DNA from: Calliopum simillimum
Taxonomy: Eukaryota; Arthropoda; Insecta; Diptera; Lauxaniidae
NCBI GenBank assembly: GCA_951812925.1
Contig: OX638372.1
Location: forward strand, 67,473,407-67,537,406
DNA length: 64,000 bases
Reading direction: 5' to 3'
The translations under genes were made by a program, and so were the position numbers. Every line of letters begins with the position of its first letter. Position 1 is the first letter of the stretch. This document shows, piece by piece, positions 1 to 11,537 of this stretch. The notes below the pieces were generated by a model that saw only the letters and a list, made by a program, of their open reading frames with translations, did not search any database and was not told the DNA's origin.

Positions 1-147
1 AATATACATAAATCTCTTCCTGAAAATATAGTTTTAACAATCAAAAACCAAAAACAAAAACAAAAAATTTACTCTTACAAATTGTATAACAACTGGCGGC
101 ACTGATCGCCCCCACAACAAAAAGAACTACTGACATAGAAAAACTTA

Positions 148-186
<39 letters not shown>

Positions 187-704
187 GGTTCATTTACGTT
201 GTTGTAACCTGCATTGCTTTGTTGTTGTTTTTTTGTATCACCATACCATTATTTACTGTTATGTCACGTGGGGTAACTTATGGTGTTTGCGGGAATGTGT
301 GCCAGTTTGTGTGGCATTCAAAAAAATAAATCAGAGCAACCCTACTCTGACTGGCGAGAATTGTCTTCGTGCACTCTTTCGAAGGCAACATGCGCAGAAT
401 CTACACTACGTTGTACGTAATTCAATGTTTTCGTTCATATCAAAAGCTTCTAAAGGATAGGGAGAGATTTTTAACCTCACACTCTTGGATTTACAGTAGA
501 CACATGTGCGCCATCTCTCCTCCTCAATATGAGATATAACTCCCAAATAGTTGACCCCTTTAGTGTTTTGATTGAAAACGAAGAATTCAATTCAAAAAAT
601 CATAACTATAAAGCAGGGTGACCAAATTCGCAAATTTCCAATACAGGACATTCTTGAATAATTGCCGGAAAATAGAAGGCGACAGGCTCTTTGAAATGCC
701 AACA
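1..704. other. AT-rich intergenic stretch with simple repeats
   Basis: Contains an A-rich CAAAAA run near 45-66 and the GTT microsatellite listed separately. The longest open frame (152-460, plus) is mostly a translation of that microsatellite and is not accepted as a gene. No recognisable gene was seen. Confidence 0.5.
152..188. repeat. (TTG)n microsatellite
   Basis: About twelve uninterrupted TTG/GTT units are visible directly. On the plus strand this reads as poly-leucine, which creates a spurious open frame. Confidence 0.95.
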
Positions 705-763
705 GCCATACCTAAATGGGAGCGTTATTCGAGCAGCAGCGTTATTTAACCGTCTCTGTTTCG
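705..763 (-). mobile_element. half-copy of the 137-bp GCCATACC MITE
   Basis: The segment begins GCCATACCTAAATGGGAGCG and continues colinearly into a CCGTCTCTGTTTCGG stretch. That matches the reverse complement of the right half of the complete element at 56245-56381. Only one terminus is present, so this is a truncated copy. Confidence 0.75.
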
Positions 764-797
764 GTATGCACCCTCTAAATATTTAAAAAATCTCATA

Positions 798-1954
798 AAA
801 AGGGTGATTCAATACGAGGTCCCTTTTCCAACTTTGTTGTTTTGACAGCTGTTATGTGTCAAATGGCTTGTCCATATAACGTTTGTGTTCAGTATTTAAT
901 ACGACTCTATCTATAATAGACTGACAACGTTTATTAATTGTGGAAACTTACTACCAAAATCAGTCATCAGGTAGAGAATGTTATAGAGTTATTTGGTCGT
1001 TATGAGCGTCCAACTGAGCTCAATATTCATTACACCATCACCAGATTTCGAAGCAATTTTACACTATGGACATTCATCATTCAACCAGAGTGCATAGAGC
1101 CCGCAATTAAGAGAATATTGCTGCAGTAGCAGAGAGTGTTCGTGAAAACCGTAAACAATCCATTCATTGCCGATCTCAGGCTTTGGGCATCTCTTATGGA
1201 TCACTGTGTCGTATCTTGAGGCGTTATCTTGGTCTGAAAGCCAATACAATACAGCTCGAACAAGAATTGAAGCCGACTGATCTTGGTGTACGTTAACAAA
1301 CAATGAACAACAAGATCCAAGATCTTCCAATGTATCCCGATAAATGTACTGTTCGATGTGGTTTATGGGCAGGAGGCATCATCAGATCGTATTTCTGCAA
1401 AAATGCGGATGGAGCCCGTGTTACGGTCAATGGTGCTCGCTACAGAGCAATGATCAATGAATTTTTGTTACCAAAAATTCAGGATATTAGTGTGGCCGAC
1501 CTCTGGTTTCAACAGGATGGCTCAACATGCCATACAGCCGGAGAAACAATCGCTTTATAAAGGGAAACGTTCGATGAAAACATCATCTCAAGAAATGCTC
1601 CTGTTAATTGGCTACCAAGATCAGTTGATTTAACGCGATTGGATTACTTTCTTTGGGAATATGTTAAATCACTTGTTTATGTCGACAAACTCGAAACTTT
1701 TGACGCTTTGGAAACCAACATAACTCGTGTTATTCAAGGAATACCGGCCGATATGCTCGAAAGAGTTGTCAAAAATTGGACACACAGAATGAACCATTTA
1801 AGAGCTAGTCGTGGGCAATATTTCAACGAAATAATTTTAAAACATTGAGTCGTAAGAACCGAACTATCATTCCAAATAAAGATTTGCATCTATACATTGA
1901 TTTTTATGTATTTTATTTAGAAACAAAGTATGAAGCTCTTATTGGATCACCCGT
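798..1954 (+). mobile_element. rosa-like (DD41D) mariner element, copy 1, defective
   Basis: The left end reads GGGTGATTCAATACGAG and the right end is its imperfect reverse complement (GAAGCTCTTATTGGATCACCC), each next to a TA. The left boundary is uncertain by two or three bases. The interior is colinear with the copy at 23.8-25.0 kb. The coding part has stops and lacks the segment with the first catalytic Asp (the DEAHFW region in copy 2). Spacing from the second Asp (QQDG) to the third Asp (TRLDYF) is 41 residues. That is the DD41D signature of the rosa group of the Tc1/mariner superfamily, known from tephritid flies. At about 1.16 kb it is shorter than an intact member. Confidence 0.85.
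914..1848 (+). pseudogene. rosa-like mariner transposase, broken
   Basis: Remains of a DDE/D transposase in several frames. The N-terminal helix-turn-helix part is at about 938-1290 (FGRYERPTELN, then SQALGISYGSLCRILRRYLG). After a deletion, the catalytic core is at 1303-1560 (LPMYPDKCTV, GLWAGGII, WFQQDGSTCHTA) and continues past a stop into PVNWLPRS, LDYFLWEYVKS and the C-terminal HLRASRGQYFNEIILKH at 1639-1848. The first catalytic Asp is gone, so the product cannot be active. Confidence 0.85.
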
Positions 1955-2122
1955 TATGTGCGTTTAGTCGTTACATTTATACGACAAACTTTGTTTTCGA
2001 CACGTGATACCGCTTACTTTTTCTGTGAATTTTATTTATCTTAATGTCCTTTACATATGCAAGAAACCTCATCTCTATGCTTCAAGGATATATTGTCCAG
2101 TAGGTGAAGATGTATAATTTAC

Positions 2123-2415
2123 CTTTATCTTCTTTTGCATCTGGTTTGAGCTCGAAGTTCTTCAGTGAGTTCGGCTGTTTATTAGGCGTTGCTGACTGCT
2201 TTCGTGGCGTTGGACACCCTGCGGCTGGATCGACAGAAGAGCATTTTTTTTTGTGCTGCTACCGCCAGCGCCACCAGCAGAAGCACGACTATCATTTGAA
2301 TCTTCAGCGGTGGAATCAACCCTGGATGGTGGTTATTTCATCAGGCGACACCTCAAGTAAATCACGTGAATTAAGTGGTTTTGAGTCCACAGAACACGAA
2401 CAAATACTTGAAACA
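2123..2415 (-). pseudogene. Coding-like Ser/Lys-rich segment with two frame breaks (exon or pseudogene)
   Basis: On the minus strand three consecutive blocks read like real protein, each in a different frame. They are SKPLNSRDLLEVSPDEITT, then STAEDSNDSRASAGGAGGSS, then PRKQSATPNKQPNSLKNFEL followed by KPDAKEDK. The breaks fall at a G run near 2325 and a homopolymer of nine A near 2252. The left edge has a good splice donor (AAAG|GTAAAT, intron side at 2121-2122). I do not recognise the protein. It could be a decayed gene, or a real exon carrying homopolymer indels from sequencing. The plus-strand open frame over the same bases is a shadow. Confidence 0.35.
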
Positions 2416-2439
2416 AAATTACATTATTCTAGGAAGTGA

Positions 2440-3053
2440 AAAAAATCTGTGTACCAAAAGAAGCAAATGCGGAACGTTTGGTCAGCCCGCTATAGCGGCA
2501 TGTACTCTATATGGTTTCTGAAAAAGTACTACTTTAGAAAGTTACTATAATTTTGAATGAACTGAACCTGAAACTTTTTATATATGTAGTTACTAAGCAG
2601 AATAAGCTGTTAAGATATATATTTTGTGATCGTAAATCAGTAAACGCTGAGTCCTTTAGACTAGTGTTTTATGACCATACCACGGAATAATCATTTACTC
2701 ACTCACGATAGTTGTTGCTACCGAATTCCATCACCATACGGATAACTAGTTTGGAGATGAAGTAAACCTTTGGATTATTTGTCTATTATTTGCTAATACA
2801 AGTATCAAAATTTTCAAATTCCTCACTAAAGTAAGGTGAGAAGGTGAATAACTTTTGGAGATAGCGAAGATATGTTCCCATGATCTCTAGTTGTTATGAA
2901 AAGCATATGTAACTCTAGTTGGCTTATACTGAGAGAAATGCATTTCTATGATCAGCGTATTTTCCAAAGAAGATGAGACACATCTTACAGAGCTAAAAGC
3001 GTTATGTTAAACGTTCCCACAACTTTAAGATGATCGGCAATGAACACTCCCTG
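2440..3053. other. no gene seen
   Basis: AT-rich sequence without a convincing open frame, terminal repeat or tandem array. Confidence 0.4.
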
Positions 3054-3054
3054 G

Positions 3055-3322
3055 TAGTGATGAGCAAACCAAGACCAAGACCTTTCCAAACCTTATTTTC
3101 ACAAAGCAGTTGGTTTTTTAAGATGCCAAATTTCGAATAGAGAGATAAATTAATGCTTGAAAGGGGGATGATACACCTATTAACTATAAAATATCAAGAC
3201 TGAAAAGCAGCCTTTACGGTGATCATCAAGACCAAGACCAATATTGGTCTTGAAATTTTATCAGTGTCTTGGTCTTGTTCTCGAAAAATTTCCAAGACCA
3301 AGACTAATTTTGCTCATCACTA
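3055..3322. mobile_element. hAT-like MITE rich in CCAAGACCAAGAC motifs
   Basis: The termini TAGTGATGAGCAAA are perfect inverted repeats. The first five bases fit the hAT consensus YARNG. The eight flanking bases (CTCCCTGG left, CTATCAGG right) agree at six of eight positions, as expected of an aged 8-bp duplication. The interior is built from CAAGACCAA and TTGGTCTTG repeats in both orientations. A partial copy lies at 40666-40775. Confidence 0.6.
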
Positions 3323-3508
3323 CTATCAGGCTCATTGAAAGGCTCGGGCCTGAGAGTAGCCTTGGGAACGATGTCCGACCCGAGATGTTCTGATATGACG
3401 GGAGTCAATAGCCTGTCGAAAAATCTTACATAGCAACCGGATGTCATGATTAGTAAATGGTATGCCTCATTGATTTAACACATACAACTTATTACTGTGT
3501 TATATATA

Positions 3509-4287
3509 GGCTGCTATATATATTTCTGGCCTAGGCAACACTAGGTGCAATCTGACATTTTCATTGGAAAGTTTGACATTTTTCGGCATAAATGTAGTCA
3601 GAACGTTTTGAAGTATGACCATCATTTGTGTTGTTTACAGTGACTTGAAAAAATCAATTTGGCAAAAAATGGAATTAACTCGTGAACATTTTCGTGCGAT
3701 CATTTTTCACAACTTTCGACGTGGATTATCACAACAAGAGAGCATCGATGAACTTAAATCTTTGTATGGCGATGAAGCACCATTCTATAGCACGGTGAAA
3801 AACTGGTTTAATGAATTCAATCGTGACGAATTCCTTGAAGGTCGTCCAAAAACGGCCGTTGTGCTAGAAAACATTGATGCCGTGCGTGCGCTGATAACGC
3901 AAGATCGTCATGTGACATACCGTGAGATAGAGGCATCCTTGGGCATTACTTCCACTTCAATACATTTGATTTTGCATGAACACTTAGTTGTAAAAAACGT
4001 TTGTTCTCGCAGTCCTGACTTGGCACCCAATGACTTCTTTTTATTCCCGCACATCAAGAAAAAATGCGTGGTCAACGATTTTCGTCGTCAGAAGATACTG
4101 GTGAAGCGTTCAAAAACCATGTTTTGGAGGTGTCTCAATCGAAGTGGAAAAAGTTCTTCGACAATTGGTTTGAGCGCATGCAAAAGTGTATAAATCATGC
4201 TGAAGAATATTTTGAAAAACAATAAAACCATTTTTGATGACAAATATTCGCATTTTCATTATTAGGCCAGAAATATATATAGCAGCC
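3509..4287 (+). mobile_element. mariner (DD34D-type) element, internally deleted
   Basis: Perfect 25-bp inverted termini lie at 3509-3533 and 4263-4287, beginning GGCTGCTATATATATTTC. The element is about 780 bp against roughly 1.3 kb for a full mariner. It encodes a mariner transposase whose catalytic middle is missing. The perfectly matched ends suggest a fairly young copy. Confidence 0.9.
3669..4225 (+). pseudogene. mariner transposase lacking the catalytic centre
   Basis: The N-terminal paired helix-turn-helix domain is intact from the ATG at 3669 (MELTREHFRAIIFHNFRRG, then YSTVKNWFNEF, GRPKTAVV, DRHVTYREIEASLGI). At LHEHLVVKNV the frame jumps to SRSPDLAPNDFFLFPHIKKK, which holds the third catalytic Asp. 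The region with the first two Asp residues is deleted. The C-terminus (FFDNWFERMQKC to EYFEKQ) continues one frame over, so there is at least one frameshift. The helix-turn-helix could still bind the termini. Confidence 0.88.
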
Positions 4288-4289
4288 CA

Positions 4290-5735
4290 CGTATAACTTT
4301 AATTTTATGAAGTTTAACTTCATCCTTCTGCTTTAATTAACTTTGTTACATATCTATTTTGGCTTAAACAAAATTCATATTTTTAGAATAAAAGTTGGGT
4401 TGGGTTGGATAGAAAAAGTTTCTTTTAATGGGTCTACCCAAACTTGTAAATAGCAATAGTATTTCCCTTACAACAACATTGATTGTTGTAGTATTTATTG
4501 AGGTTGACTGATGTGAGATGATGGTTGGCGTAGAGTCTGACGATTATACCCAACTCAGATATCCTCTTGGAAAGCTTGCACACATAACCTAATTTTAAAT
4601 TGGAAATTAATTTTTTTTTCTTTTAGTTTTTCAGACAGAACGAGCAAAATATCGAAAAGCTTATTAAAGAGAGAGAGAGAAAGTAACTCTAGTCTTGGAG
4701 ATAGCATGAAATTCAGGTTGTGAAATGAACGGAGTACCTAAAGCTTAATAAATGCTACGTATGACGTAGAATACTTGTAGATTTTTTTGTATTGCTGTTT
4801 ACAAAGTAGTAATGACGTCACAGTAAATACGTTGAATACAAGTATATGGCTGAAATAATGGAAAACATAAACGAAGCTATGCAGACGCAATTCAAAACAG
4901 AGGGACAGTATCATCTTGAGTAATAAACGCCAAAAAGCTTATACATATGTGGCTACAGATTAACAAAAGCTTTGGTCATTACTTTAGTCCTGGAGGCATA
5001 TAATCTACACGTACACATCTACTACTACTACTACAATACTACTACTGCCATACACTTCAACATATTTTTATGTAATATTTTTCGTATTGAATTTTTAAGA
5101 CAAATGCTCTGTAACCAATAAGCAAAAACATTTGGAAAAAAACTTATTTTGACCTTACATTAATGAACGTTTTGTCTGGAAATAACCTTATGAAATGTTT
5201 GGAAATTGTTGATTTTATATTGTATAATAATCGAAATTGGGCTATTCAAAGTAAGCTTATGAAAAACATTTTTAATAAGCTTTTTGTCATCATTTGATTT
5301 TATTCAATATTTTTCCAAATGTTTCCAAACAAATTTTTGATTGTTTCCTTAGTTTTTTATTAAACATTTTGAAAGCTAATTAAACAACATTTTCCACATT
5401 TTATTTTTTTTTTTAAAAACAACAAAAAAATTTTAACTACCGACCATTCTTTAACAGCATGTGACTTTGCACTAAGCATTTTTCAAATTCAAAGGCTCTG
5501 CTTTTAGAGCAGTATACGCCGAAATACAGCTGCCATTTAGTTCTAGTACTTCCAAAATTTTCAAATAGCGCTAAAGCTCCCACTAAAACATCCAAAGTTT
5601 TGGCAGTTTTTCAGAGCGAACTGTTGAACAGCAATTGCGTTGCATTTCTTCTTAAAAACACTAAAATTTTACATTAAAAATCTATTTTTTCCGTTATGAC
5701 AGTTCAAAAATCGCTGCCGCACAATGGGAGGGTTT
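4290..5735. other. no gene seen
   Basis: AT-rich intergenic DNA. Small features are a GAGA run near 4670, imperfect TACTAC triplets near 5020-5045 and several homopolymers. No transposon ends were recognised. Confidence 0.4.
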
Positions 5736-5739
5736 GCAT

Positions 5740-6640
5740 GGAACGGCGGTAATATATAGTAATAATAGAGTTAGGCTATTGAAATTTGGTACAGACGTTT
5801 TTTACATTAAAATAATAAAATCTGTGAATATGAACAAAATCCGCCGACGGACACGCCTACCCCCCATACAAAGTTGGGGCGTGGTCCGAATTTTTTTCAA
5901 AATAGGTATCAATTTCCAATAATTGGACCCCGCTGATTTCAAAAATGTTAAAAATTCTGAGCTATCTTTTATAGTTTCCAAGTTAAGAGGAATAAACGAA
6001 AGTCTACTTTATAAAAAGTAGATTTTGTTTGTTTGTGTATTTGTCCCTTATTAACTCGGAAACTAAGTAATCGTTTTTAAAGAAGTTTTTATATTGTGTT
6101 AGTACAGAAAAGGCTAAGTTAAATACTAAAAAAGTGGGCTGTGCCACGCCCCTCAAAAAATTTACTAATCATCTCACCGAAACTCTTTGACGCAGATAAA
6201 TGAGATTTAAAAAATGTGTAAAAATCATCAGGACAAATAATGTTCACCGGACAAATAGGCGGTGCCACACCCTCAAAAAATTAAATTCATTATTTCTCTG
6301 ATAATATTTGCCGCACTTAGATATGATTGGGTACATATGCTAAGACAATAAGAACAAATAGTTCTCAATAGAAAAGTGGGCGGTGCCACGCCCCTCTGAA
6401 TGCTGATTCATTATATCTCAGAAACTGCTTGACTTAGATAGACAAAATCTGGTACATATGCATAGGGCATTGGAAAAATAATTTTCAATGAAAAAATGAG
6501 CAGTGCATCGCTCTACGAAAATAAAATTTGTCATATTACTAACGCTTCTTGGCGCAAATTATAAGATTTGGTAAAATGCTTCGCTATGGCATGTCCAAGT
6601 AAAGGGAGGACGATTTCCAAATGGCTAAAGAGGGGGGAAT
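5740..6640. repeat. degenerate tandem units of about 120 bp with a GTGCCACGCCC core
   Basis: The core GTGCCACGCCCCTC or a variant recurs at about 6142, 6262, 6383 and 6503, giving spacings of 120, 121 and 120. Each unit also holds ACTTAGATA-type and TCTCAGAAACT-type segments. The left part (GAAATTTGGTACAGACG, GGACACGCCTACC) resembles the dispersed family at 21450-22322, so this may be a diverged relative. Confidence 0.7.
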
Positions 6641-7940
6641 ATGCTCTTTACCTACTACCCTTTCGTTAAAAGAAAGCATCTTCTGAATTTAAGCAGACTG
6701 TAAGCTTAAAATTGATGCATCTGTTGTAAAACGTTGAAGAACACAAAGAAATAAAAATAGTTTGTTGTCTCAAAAACTACAACAGGAAAAAGTTCATAAA
6801 AAAAAAGTTCTCAAAAAAGGCAGCAGGGACTTTGCATTTCGATTAAGCATACTTGGCCACATATTATATTGAAAAATAATGAAAATCAAAACATGTATTT
6901 TTTTTTTTTTTTTTAATATCAAAGTTTGCAATTTTTCCATTTTTACCATTTTTTTTTTTTTAATATTTGAAAAATCACTATAATTCACATAAAATCTGCA
7001 GAAAAAAAATAGGTTATTTTTAACAAAGTAGAAACAATATACTTTCTAACGATATGCTAAGTGCATCCGGCTTAAAACAAATTAACTAGAGCGTTTATCC
7101 AGAACTTTCTAATATAAAAACTTCCATAGAGCATTTTTGCTATTTAAAGTCCAACTTTGAGCCCACTGTGTAACTAAAGCTAAACAAAATTTTAAGATTT
7201 TATAGTTTTTTTTTCTGTCAAGTATTATCTGATTGGGATAAAAAAATTTTAAATCCATAGCACTTTCAAATTTTACCAATTTATGGCCACAATCTTCCAT
7301 TGTATGCCGTTGGCGACAAAATTAAATTCGTCAGGCGAAATTCGTCATACGCTCAAATTGTGTTTAAGCTATAACTGTTTGAAGAGCTGAACTCCGAACA
7401 CATTCTAAGATTTCTGAACACCTCTTAAGACCTCTAACTACTCTAGAACATAATAGGCTTAGTACAGTAGGACTCTTTTTGAGATCAAAGTGACTGAACT
7501 TAGTAGTCTTGACATCATAAATCCAATCTAATCTGATTTGGCAAGCCTGACTCAGCCGCTTTGAACCCAGCAATATTAAATGAAAATATTGGAAAATAAG
7601 ACAATGAAAACTGTGCTGAAAAATAAAAACACGTTTAAGTCTCGTTTTTTGTAAAAGCTCAAAAAGGCATATTGACATCACACTACTATCTTAATGGACT
7701 GAAAACTGAACGTTCCCGTCATTATACAGATAACACAGGCACTCAAAAAAAAATTTGGAATAAAGTTTTTATGTCTTATATACAGTCGTATGTACTTTTT
7801 GACGTTGAATCCGACTGCATCCTTAGAATTACCAATACTTATATCCTTGCTTGAAGTTGAAGAAAACGCTGTTTACAGGCTTATGGCGCACAATTGTGGG
7901 TGATATTGTGTATTTATTGTATTGTATTCTCCTTTAACTG
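6641..7940. other. no gene seen
   Basis: AT-rich with long T runs near 6898-6915 and 6950-6961. The open frames here are short and low-complexity, and none resembles a known protein. Confidence 0.4.
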
Positions 7941-8880
7941 CTAGGAGGAGCATAGGGCAATATGAAACGATTTCCATTTGTTGCGATCCCTTGCGATGGC
8001 TTTGATCTCTTGCCACGACTTTCCTGATTCTTGGATTTCCCTTTTCAGAGACCTTTTCCAGATGATTTTGGGTCTACCACGTCCTCGACTGCCTTGTGGA
8101 TTCCACTCAAGACCCTGGCGACAGATTTTGCTGTGTGGTTTCCGGAGACTATGACGAATCCTTCTCCACTTGCGCAGCTTGACCTCTGATTGCATTTTTG
8201 ATGTAACTCGGCATTTAAGATACTTAGTGCGAGGCCACCAAACCTTAAGTAAACGCCTTAAGCATTTATTGACGAATACTTGCAGATTGTTCATTAATTC
8301 GCCGGTGCTTACGAAGAAAATCTTCCAATCGAAAGTTGCGGCGAAGAAAATCTTTTTTTTGAAATTGCGGCGAAAAATTTTTTTTTTCGAAAATGCGGAC
8401 AAGAAAATCACTTTTTACAAAATGCTATATATATAAAAAGATTTTCTTCGCCGCAAAATGCTACATATATATATATAGATTTTCTTCGCCGCATTTTGTT
8501 AAAAGTGATTTTCTTGTCCGCATTCGCACAAAAAAGATCTTTTTCGCCGCAGTTGGAAAAAAAGGATTTTCTTGTCTGCATTTAAAGAAGAGATAGTAAG
8601 CACCGGCGAATTGTTCTGTAACAAGCCATGTTTCGCACCCATATAACAAAACCGATTCCACATTCGAATCAAAAATGCGCACTTTCGCTTTGGTGGATAT
8701 AACGGAAGAAGACCATATTTTGTTCAGTTGAGCAAACGCGCCCTTCGCTTTTGATGTTCTTGAGTTGATATCCTCTTTTGCTCCACCATCCATTGAGATA
8801 ATGCTGCCTAGTTGTCGACGTTTTCAATATCAGTTCGGTAAAGTTCCATTGGATAACCCTTTTGACCTTATTAAGAGCTT
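7941..8880 (-). mobile_element. RTE-type LINE fragment (3' end), interrupted
   Basis: Minus-strand reading gives the C-terminal part of an RTE-clade non-LTR retrotransposon protein. An upstream block (RTSKAKGAFAQLNKIWSSS, then VLLYGCETWL) is followed by FVNKCLRRLLKVWWP, KWRRIRHSLRKP, EWNPQGSRGRGRPKIIWKR and the terminal LCSS. The 3' end on this strand runs into short ATTGT/AATAC-type repeats near 7900-7930, as RTE elements often do. The foldback element at 8300-8608 splits it. The right side ends at the hAT-like MITE that starts at 8890. The 5' two thirds are missing. Confidence 0.8.
8300..8608. mobile_element. 309-bp foldback element inserted in the LINE, 4-bp duplication AATT
   Basis: The terminal inverted repeats CGCCGGTGCTTAC (8300-8312 and 8596-8608) are flanked on both sides by AATT (8296-8299 and 8609-8612). 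Removing the element plus one AATT rejoins the LINE reading frame (VTEQ onto LMNNLQ). The interior is almost entirely iterated GCGGCGAAGAAAATC in the left half and its reverse complement in the right half, so the transcript would fold into one long hairpin. No coding capacity. The superfamily is unknown. Confidence 0.85.
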
Positions 8881-8889
8881 TATCTAGAA

Positions 8890-9340
8890 CAAGGGTGTCA
8901 GCGTTTTCAAATCACTGAGCCAAACGCAGGCAACGCAATCAGCGCAAAATTTTCGCTTTTACAACAACTTCAAATTTCAAGGACAACAATAACAAAAACT
9001 ATTTTTTGTTGTTTTTTTGTGGCTAGTTTACAACAACAATAATATTCAAGCAATGTTTTAATGTTAGTGCGAAAAAAACTTGCATTTTCGCAACTGCTCA
9101 TCAACGTGTTATTACCCATATTATTCGTTTGCTTTTGTTTTTGATGTGACGTAGTCGTTGTTGTTGTTTTATGTTGGTTTGAATTCGATTTTGTGTGTAT
9201 GCGAAAAACAACAAAAACGCAAAATTTTGACGAGCTCAAAAAATAACAACAAAAATTATTTCCGTGATTGTTGTACTGAAATATTCGTGTTGTTGGTCGA
9301 GCCAAAATTGGCTAACTTTTGTTCTACGCTGACACCCTTA
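8890..9340. mobile_element. hAT-like MITE, 451 bp
   Basis: The ends YAAGGGTGTCAGCG are inverted at 8890-8903 and 9327-9340. The flanks ATCTAGAA and ATCTAGGA match at seven of eight bases, which fits an 8-bp hAT target duplication. The interior is rich in CAACAACAA and TTTTGTTG. No transposase. Overlapping open frames on both strands come from the repetitive interior. Confidence 0.75.
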
Positions 9341-9379
9341 ATCTAGGATATCGCAGTGGCAGTCGGCTTCGCAGCCGGG

Positions 9380-9470
9380 CAAGGATGATGTATCGGTCTA
9401 ACGACTGGCACTGCGATTGAGGGTTGTGCCACCAACCGGGACGTCCTCGGTTCAACTCCCGTCCAGGCCA
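9380..9470 (+). repeat. tRNA-related SINE-like fragment or tRNA pseudogene
   Basis: A B-box-like GGTTCAACTCC at 9449-9459 (consensus GGTTCGANTCC) lies downstream of an A-box-like TCTAACGACTGG near 9397. The tRNA-like part ends in AGGCCAAAAAATTT. A clean T-arm stem cannot be drawn, so this is not called a functional tRNA. A segment of similar layout lies at 25823-25920. Confidence 0.35.
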
Positions 9471-10333
9471 AAAAATTTCAACTTGCAATTTTTTTCTTTT
9501 TGGATGCCTGTCTTATCTTTCGGACATTTACAAAAAAGTGCACGATGTTGTCATTTAATCTAGACCATTTTCGAATAGTTGTGGAGATGGAGTTTTCTTT
9601 TGCCTTAATATTGAAATTTCTCAAATATAAAGCTATTTTATGCGTTAGAGTTTCACTGTTCTGGGTAAAATGTTTCATCCACATATAGTACATATAAGTA
9701 GCATCAACAATGTGGCATGTAAAATCTTGGTGACATCCAGTTTAATTCATCTATCAAATATTTTGATAAATTGCATTCCACTAATGATTGGTTACATAAT
9801 AAGGATCCCCAGGCGAAATGTGAGGGATGTAATAAGTATCTCTCTCACTGCAATTTCCCACATTTTAAGTGTTGTTATTCCAACGCTTGCACACACAGGA
9901 CATGAGAATGAGAGTAGTGATTCAGGAGGAGCGAAATTGTGCAGAGAATTGCAATGCTCAACATTCGTATGTGATAGTTGGGTACCACTCGTATCCCTAC
10001 CCGTAGTTGTTGGCGTAAATAGGTCAAAATGCGTTGCTGCTCACACAATGAAACTCTTGGTTTCATTTACGTGTAACATGTAAAAGCTGGGGGCACGGGA
10101 ATGTTTTTAGTATGGGAGGTTTCCCTTTTGTTTTTTTTTTTTTCATTTTTCATTTTTAGATTGTGTGCATAAATTGAAAATAAAAAAAGGATGAATTTGC
10201 AAATGAAATACATACATAGTTGCTGGTTGATGTGAATTTAGATTTATTTATATCTACATAAGAGCCACTCACTCCACAAAGTGATTAACTACACTTTTCC
10301 AAAAATTTTAGCTTATTATATTTAATATATATA
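9471..10333. other. no supported gene
   Basis: A 137-codon plus-strand open frame (9670-10083) is present but has no recognisable domain and no splice or promoter context. Otherwise the stretch is AT-rich. Confidence 0.35.
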
Positions 10334-11537
10334 TCGTTAGCTTAATGTGGAAAAGGCGTAACTCAAATTTTTTCGAAATTGACTTTTTTGCCTATTCTGG
10401 TTGGCCACTCTCCAATACACTTCCCTACAAAAATTAGGCATGATAATATCAAAAATAGCCAAGTTATAGTCAATTTTTAAAAAGCCCTAAAACATAACAA
10501 ACAATTCTTGAAAGAAAAAAGCCCTAACTCACAATATGTAGCGTTTAAATAGTGTTAAAATCACTCAGAAACTATTCGGTTAATTAAGTTAAAAACTTGG
10601 CAGTGAGTGTATCTCAAATATGGGAAGGCTTTTATACTATGCACGAAGGTTCCCGAAAGTCATCCGAAGGTTTTTTGGTCAAAACGAAGAATATTTGGGC
10701 ATACTAGAGGAAAAACATCTATGGTAGACTATTAATGAACCTTATTTGATAGTTTTCTAAGACACCCGAAGGTTCTCAAAGGCCACCCGAAGGCTTGATA
10801 GTCAAAACGAAGAATATTTCGAGGGAAAATATCATTGGCGAACTATCAAAAAGATCTAACTAGTAGTTTTTTGGGACACCCGAAGGTTTAGAAGTTCACC
10901 CGAAGGCTTCAAAATCAAAACAAAGAATTCCTAGGTATTTAAAGAATATGGCGGACTATCAACAAGCCTTAATTGATAGTTTACTAATGCATCCGAAGAT
11001 TCCCGAAAGTTACCCGAAGGCTTCATAGTCAATACAAAGAGTATCAAGGTATACAGATGGGAAAACATCAATAGCATCTATGAGTTTGGTTGCTGTGGGT
11101 ACTTTATTATCATAAACTTTACTTGATGTACACTTTAATGTTTTAAATTGTTGTTACCTGCTGATTGTCACCACTTTTATGAGAATCTTCCCTACAAAAC
11201 ATACACATTTTCGTTAAAATGTTTGTCCAACCCAATTAACTTCATTTTATATTGAATAACTTAAATTTTATTCATAATTTTTGATTTATTGTAAAAAGCC
11301 CTAACTCACTTTTTTTTTAAAAAAATTTTAAAATGAAAAGACCTAACACACAAAACTACCCAAAAAACAAAGAAAATAAAAAAAAATATCCTAGAATGAA
11401 AATTTTTGATAGTTTTTGTTGTAAATTGCATTTAAAGTTTTTTTAAATGTTTGGCGTATCAAATTTTATTCAGTTTTTTCCTCCTCCTGTAAAGTATTGA
11501 AAATGTGGGTTACGCCTTTTCCATATTAAGCTAACGA
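10334..11537. mobile_element. TA-flanked non-autonomous element, 1204 bp
   Basis: The ends TCGTTAGCTTAATRTGGAAA plus AGGCGTAACYCA are inverted at 10334 and 11537, flanked by TA on both sides. The interior holds a tandem array (10680-11040) and several AAAAAGCCCTAACTCA motifs that echo the terminus, i.e. subterminal repeats. No open frame encodes a transposase. TA duplication suggests mobilisation by a Tc1/mariner-type enzyme. Confidence 0.85.
10680..11040. repeat. tandem array of about 115-bp units inside the 10.3-kb element
   Basis: CAAAACGAAGAAT or a variant recurs at 10680, 10803, 10915 and 11030, giving spacings of 123, 112 and 115. Each unit contains CACCCGAAGG twice and a GACTATCAA-type segment. 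Confidence 0.85.

Noticed and set aside
2104..2439. 111-codon plus-strand frame
   Set aside because: The minus strand over the same bases reads far more like protein and ends in a splice donor.
9380..9470. Functional tRNA gene
   Set aside because: The B-box is good but no cloverleaf with a proper acceptor stem and T-arm can be drawn.
9670..10083. 137-codon open frame on the plus strand
   Set aside because: No recognisable domain, promoter, splice context or homologue that I know, and an overlapping minus frame of similar quality exists.
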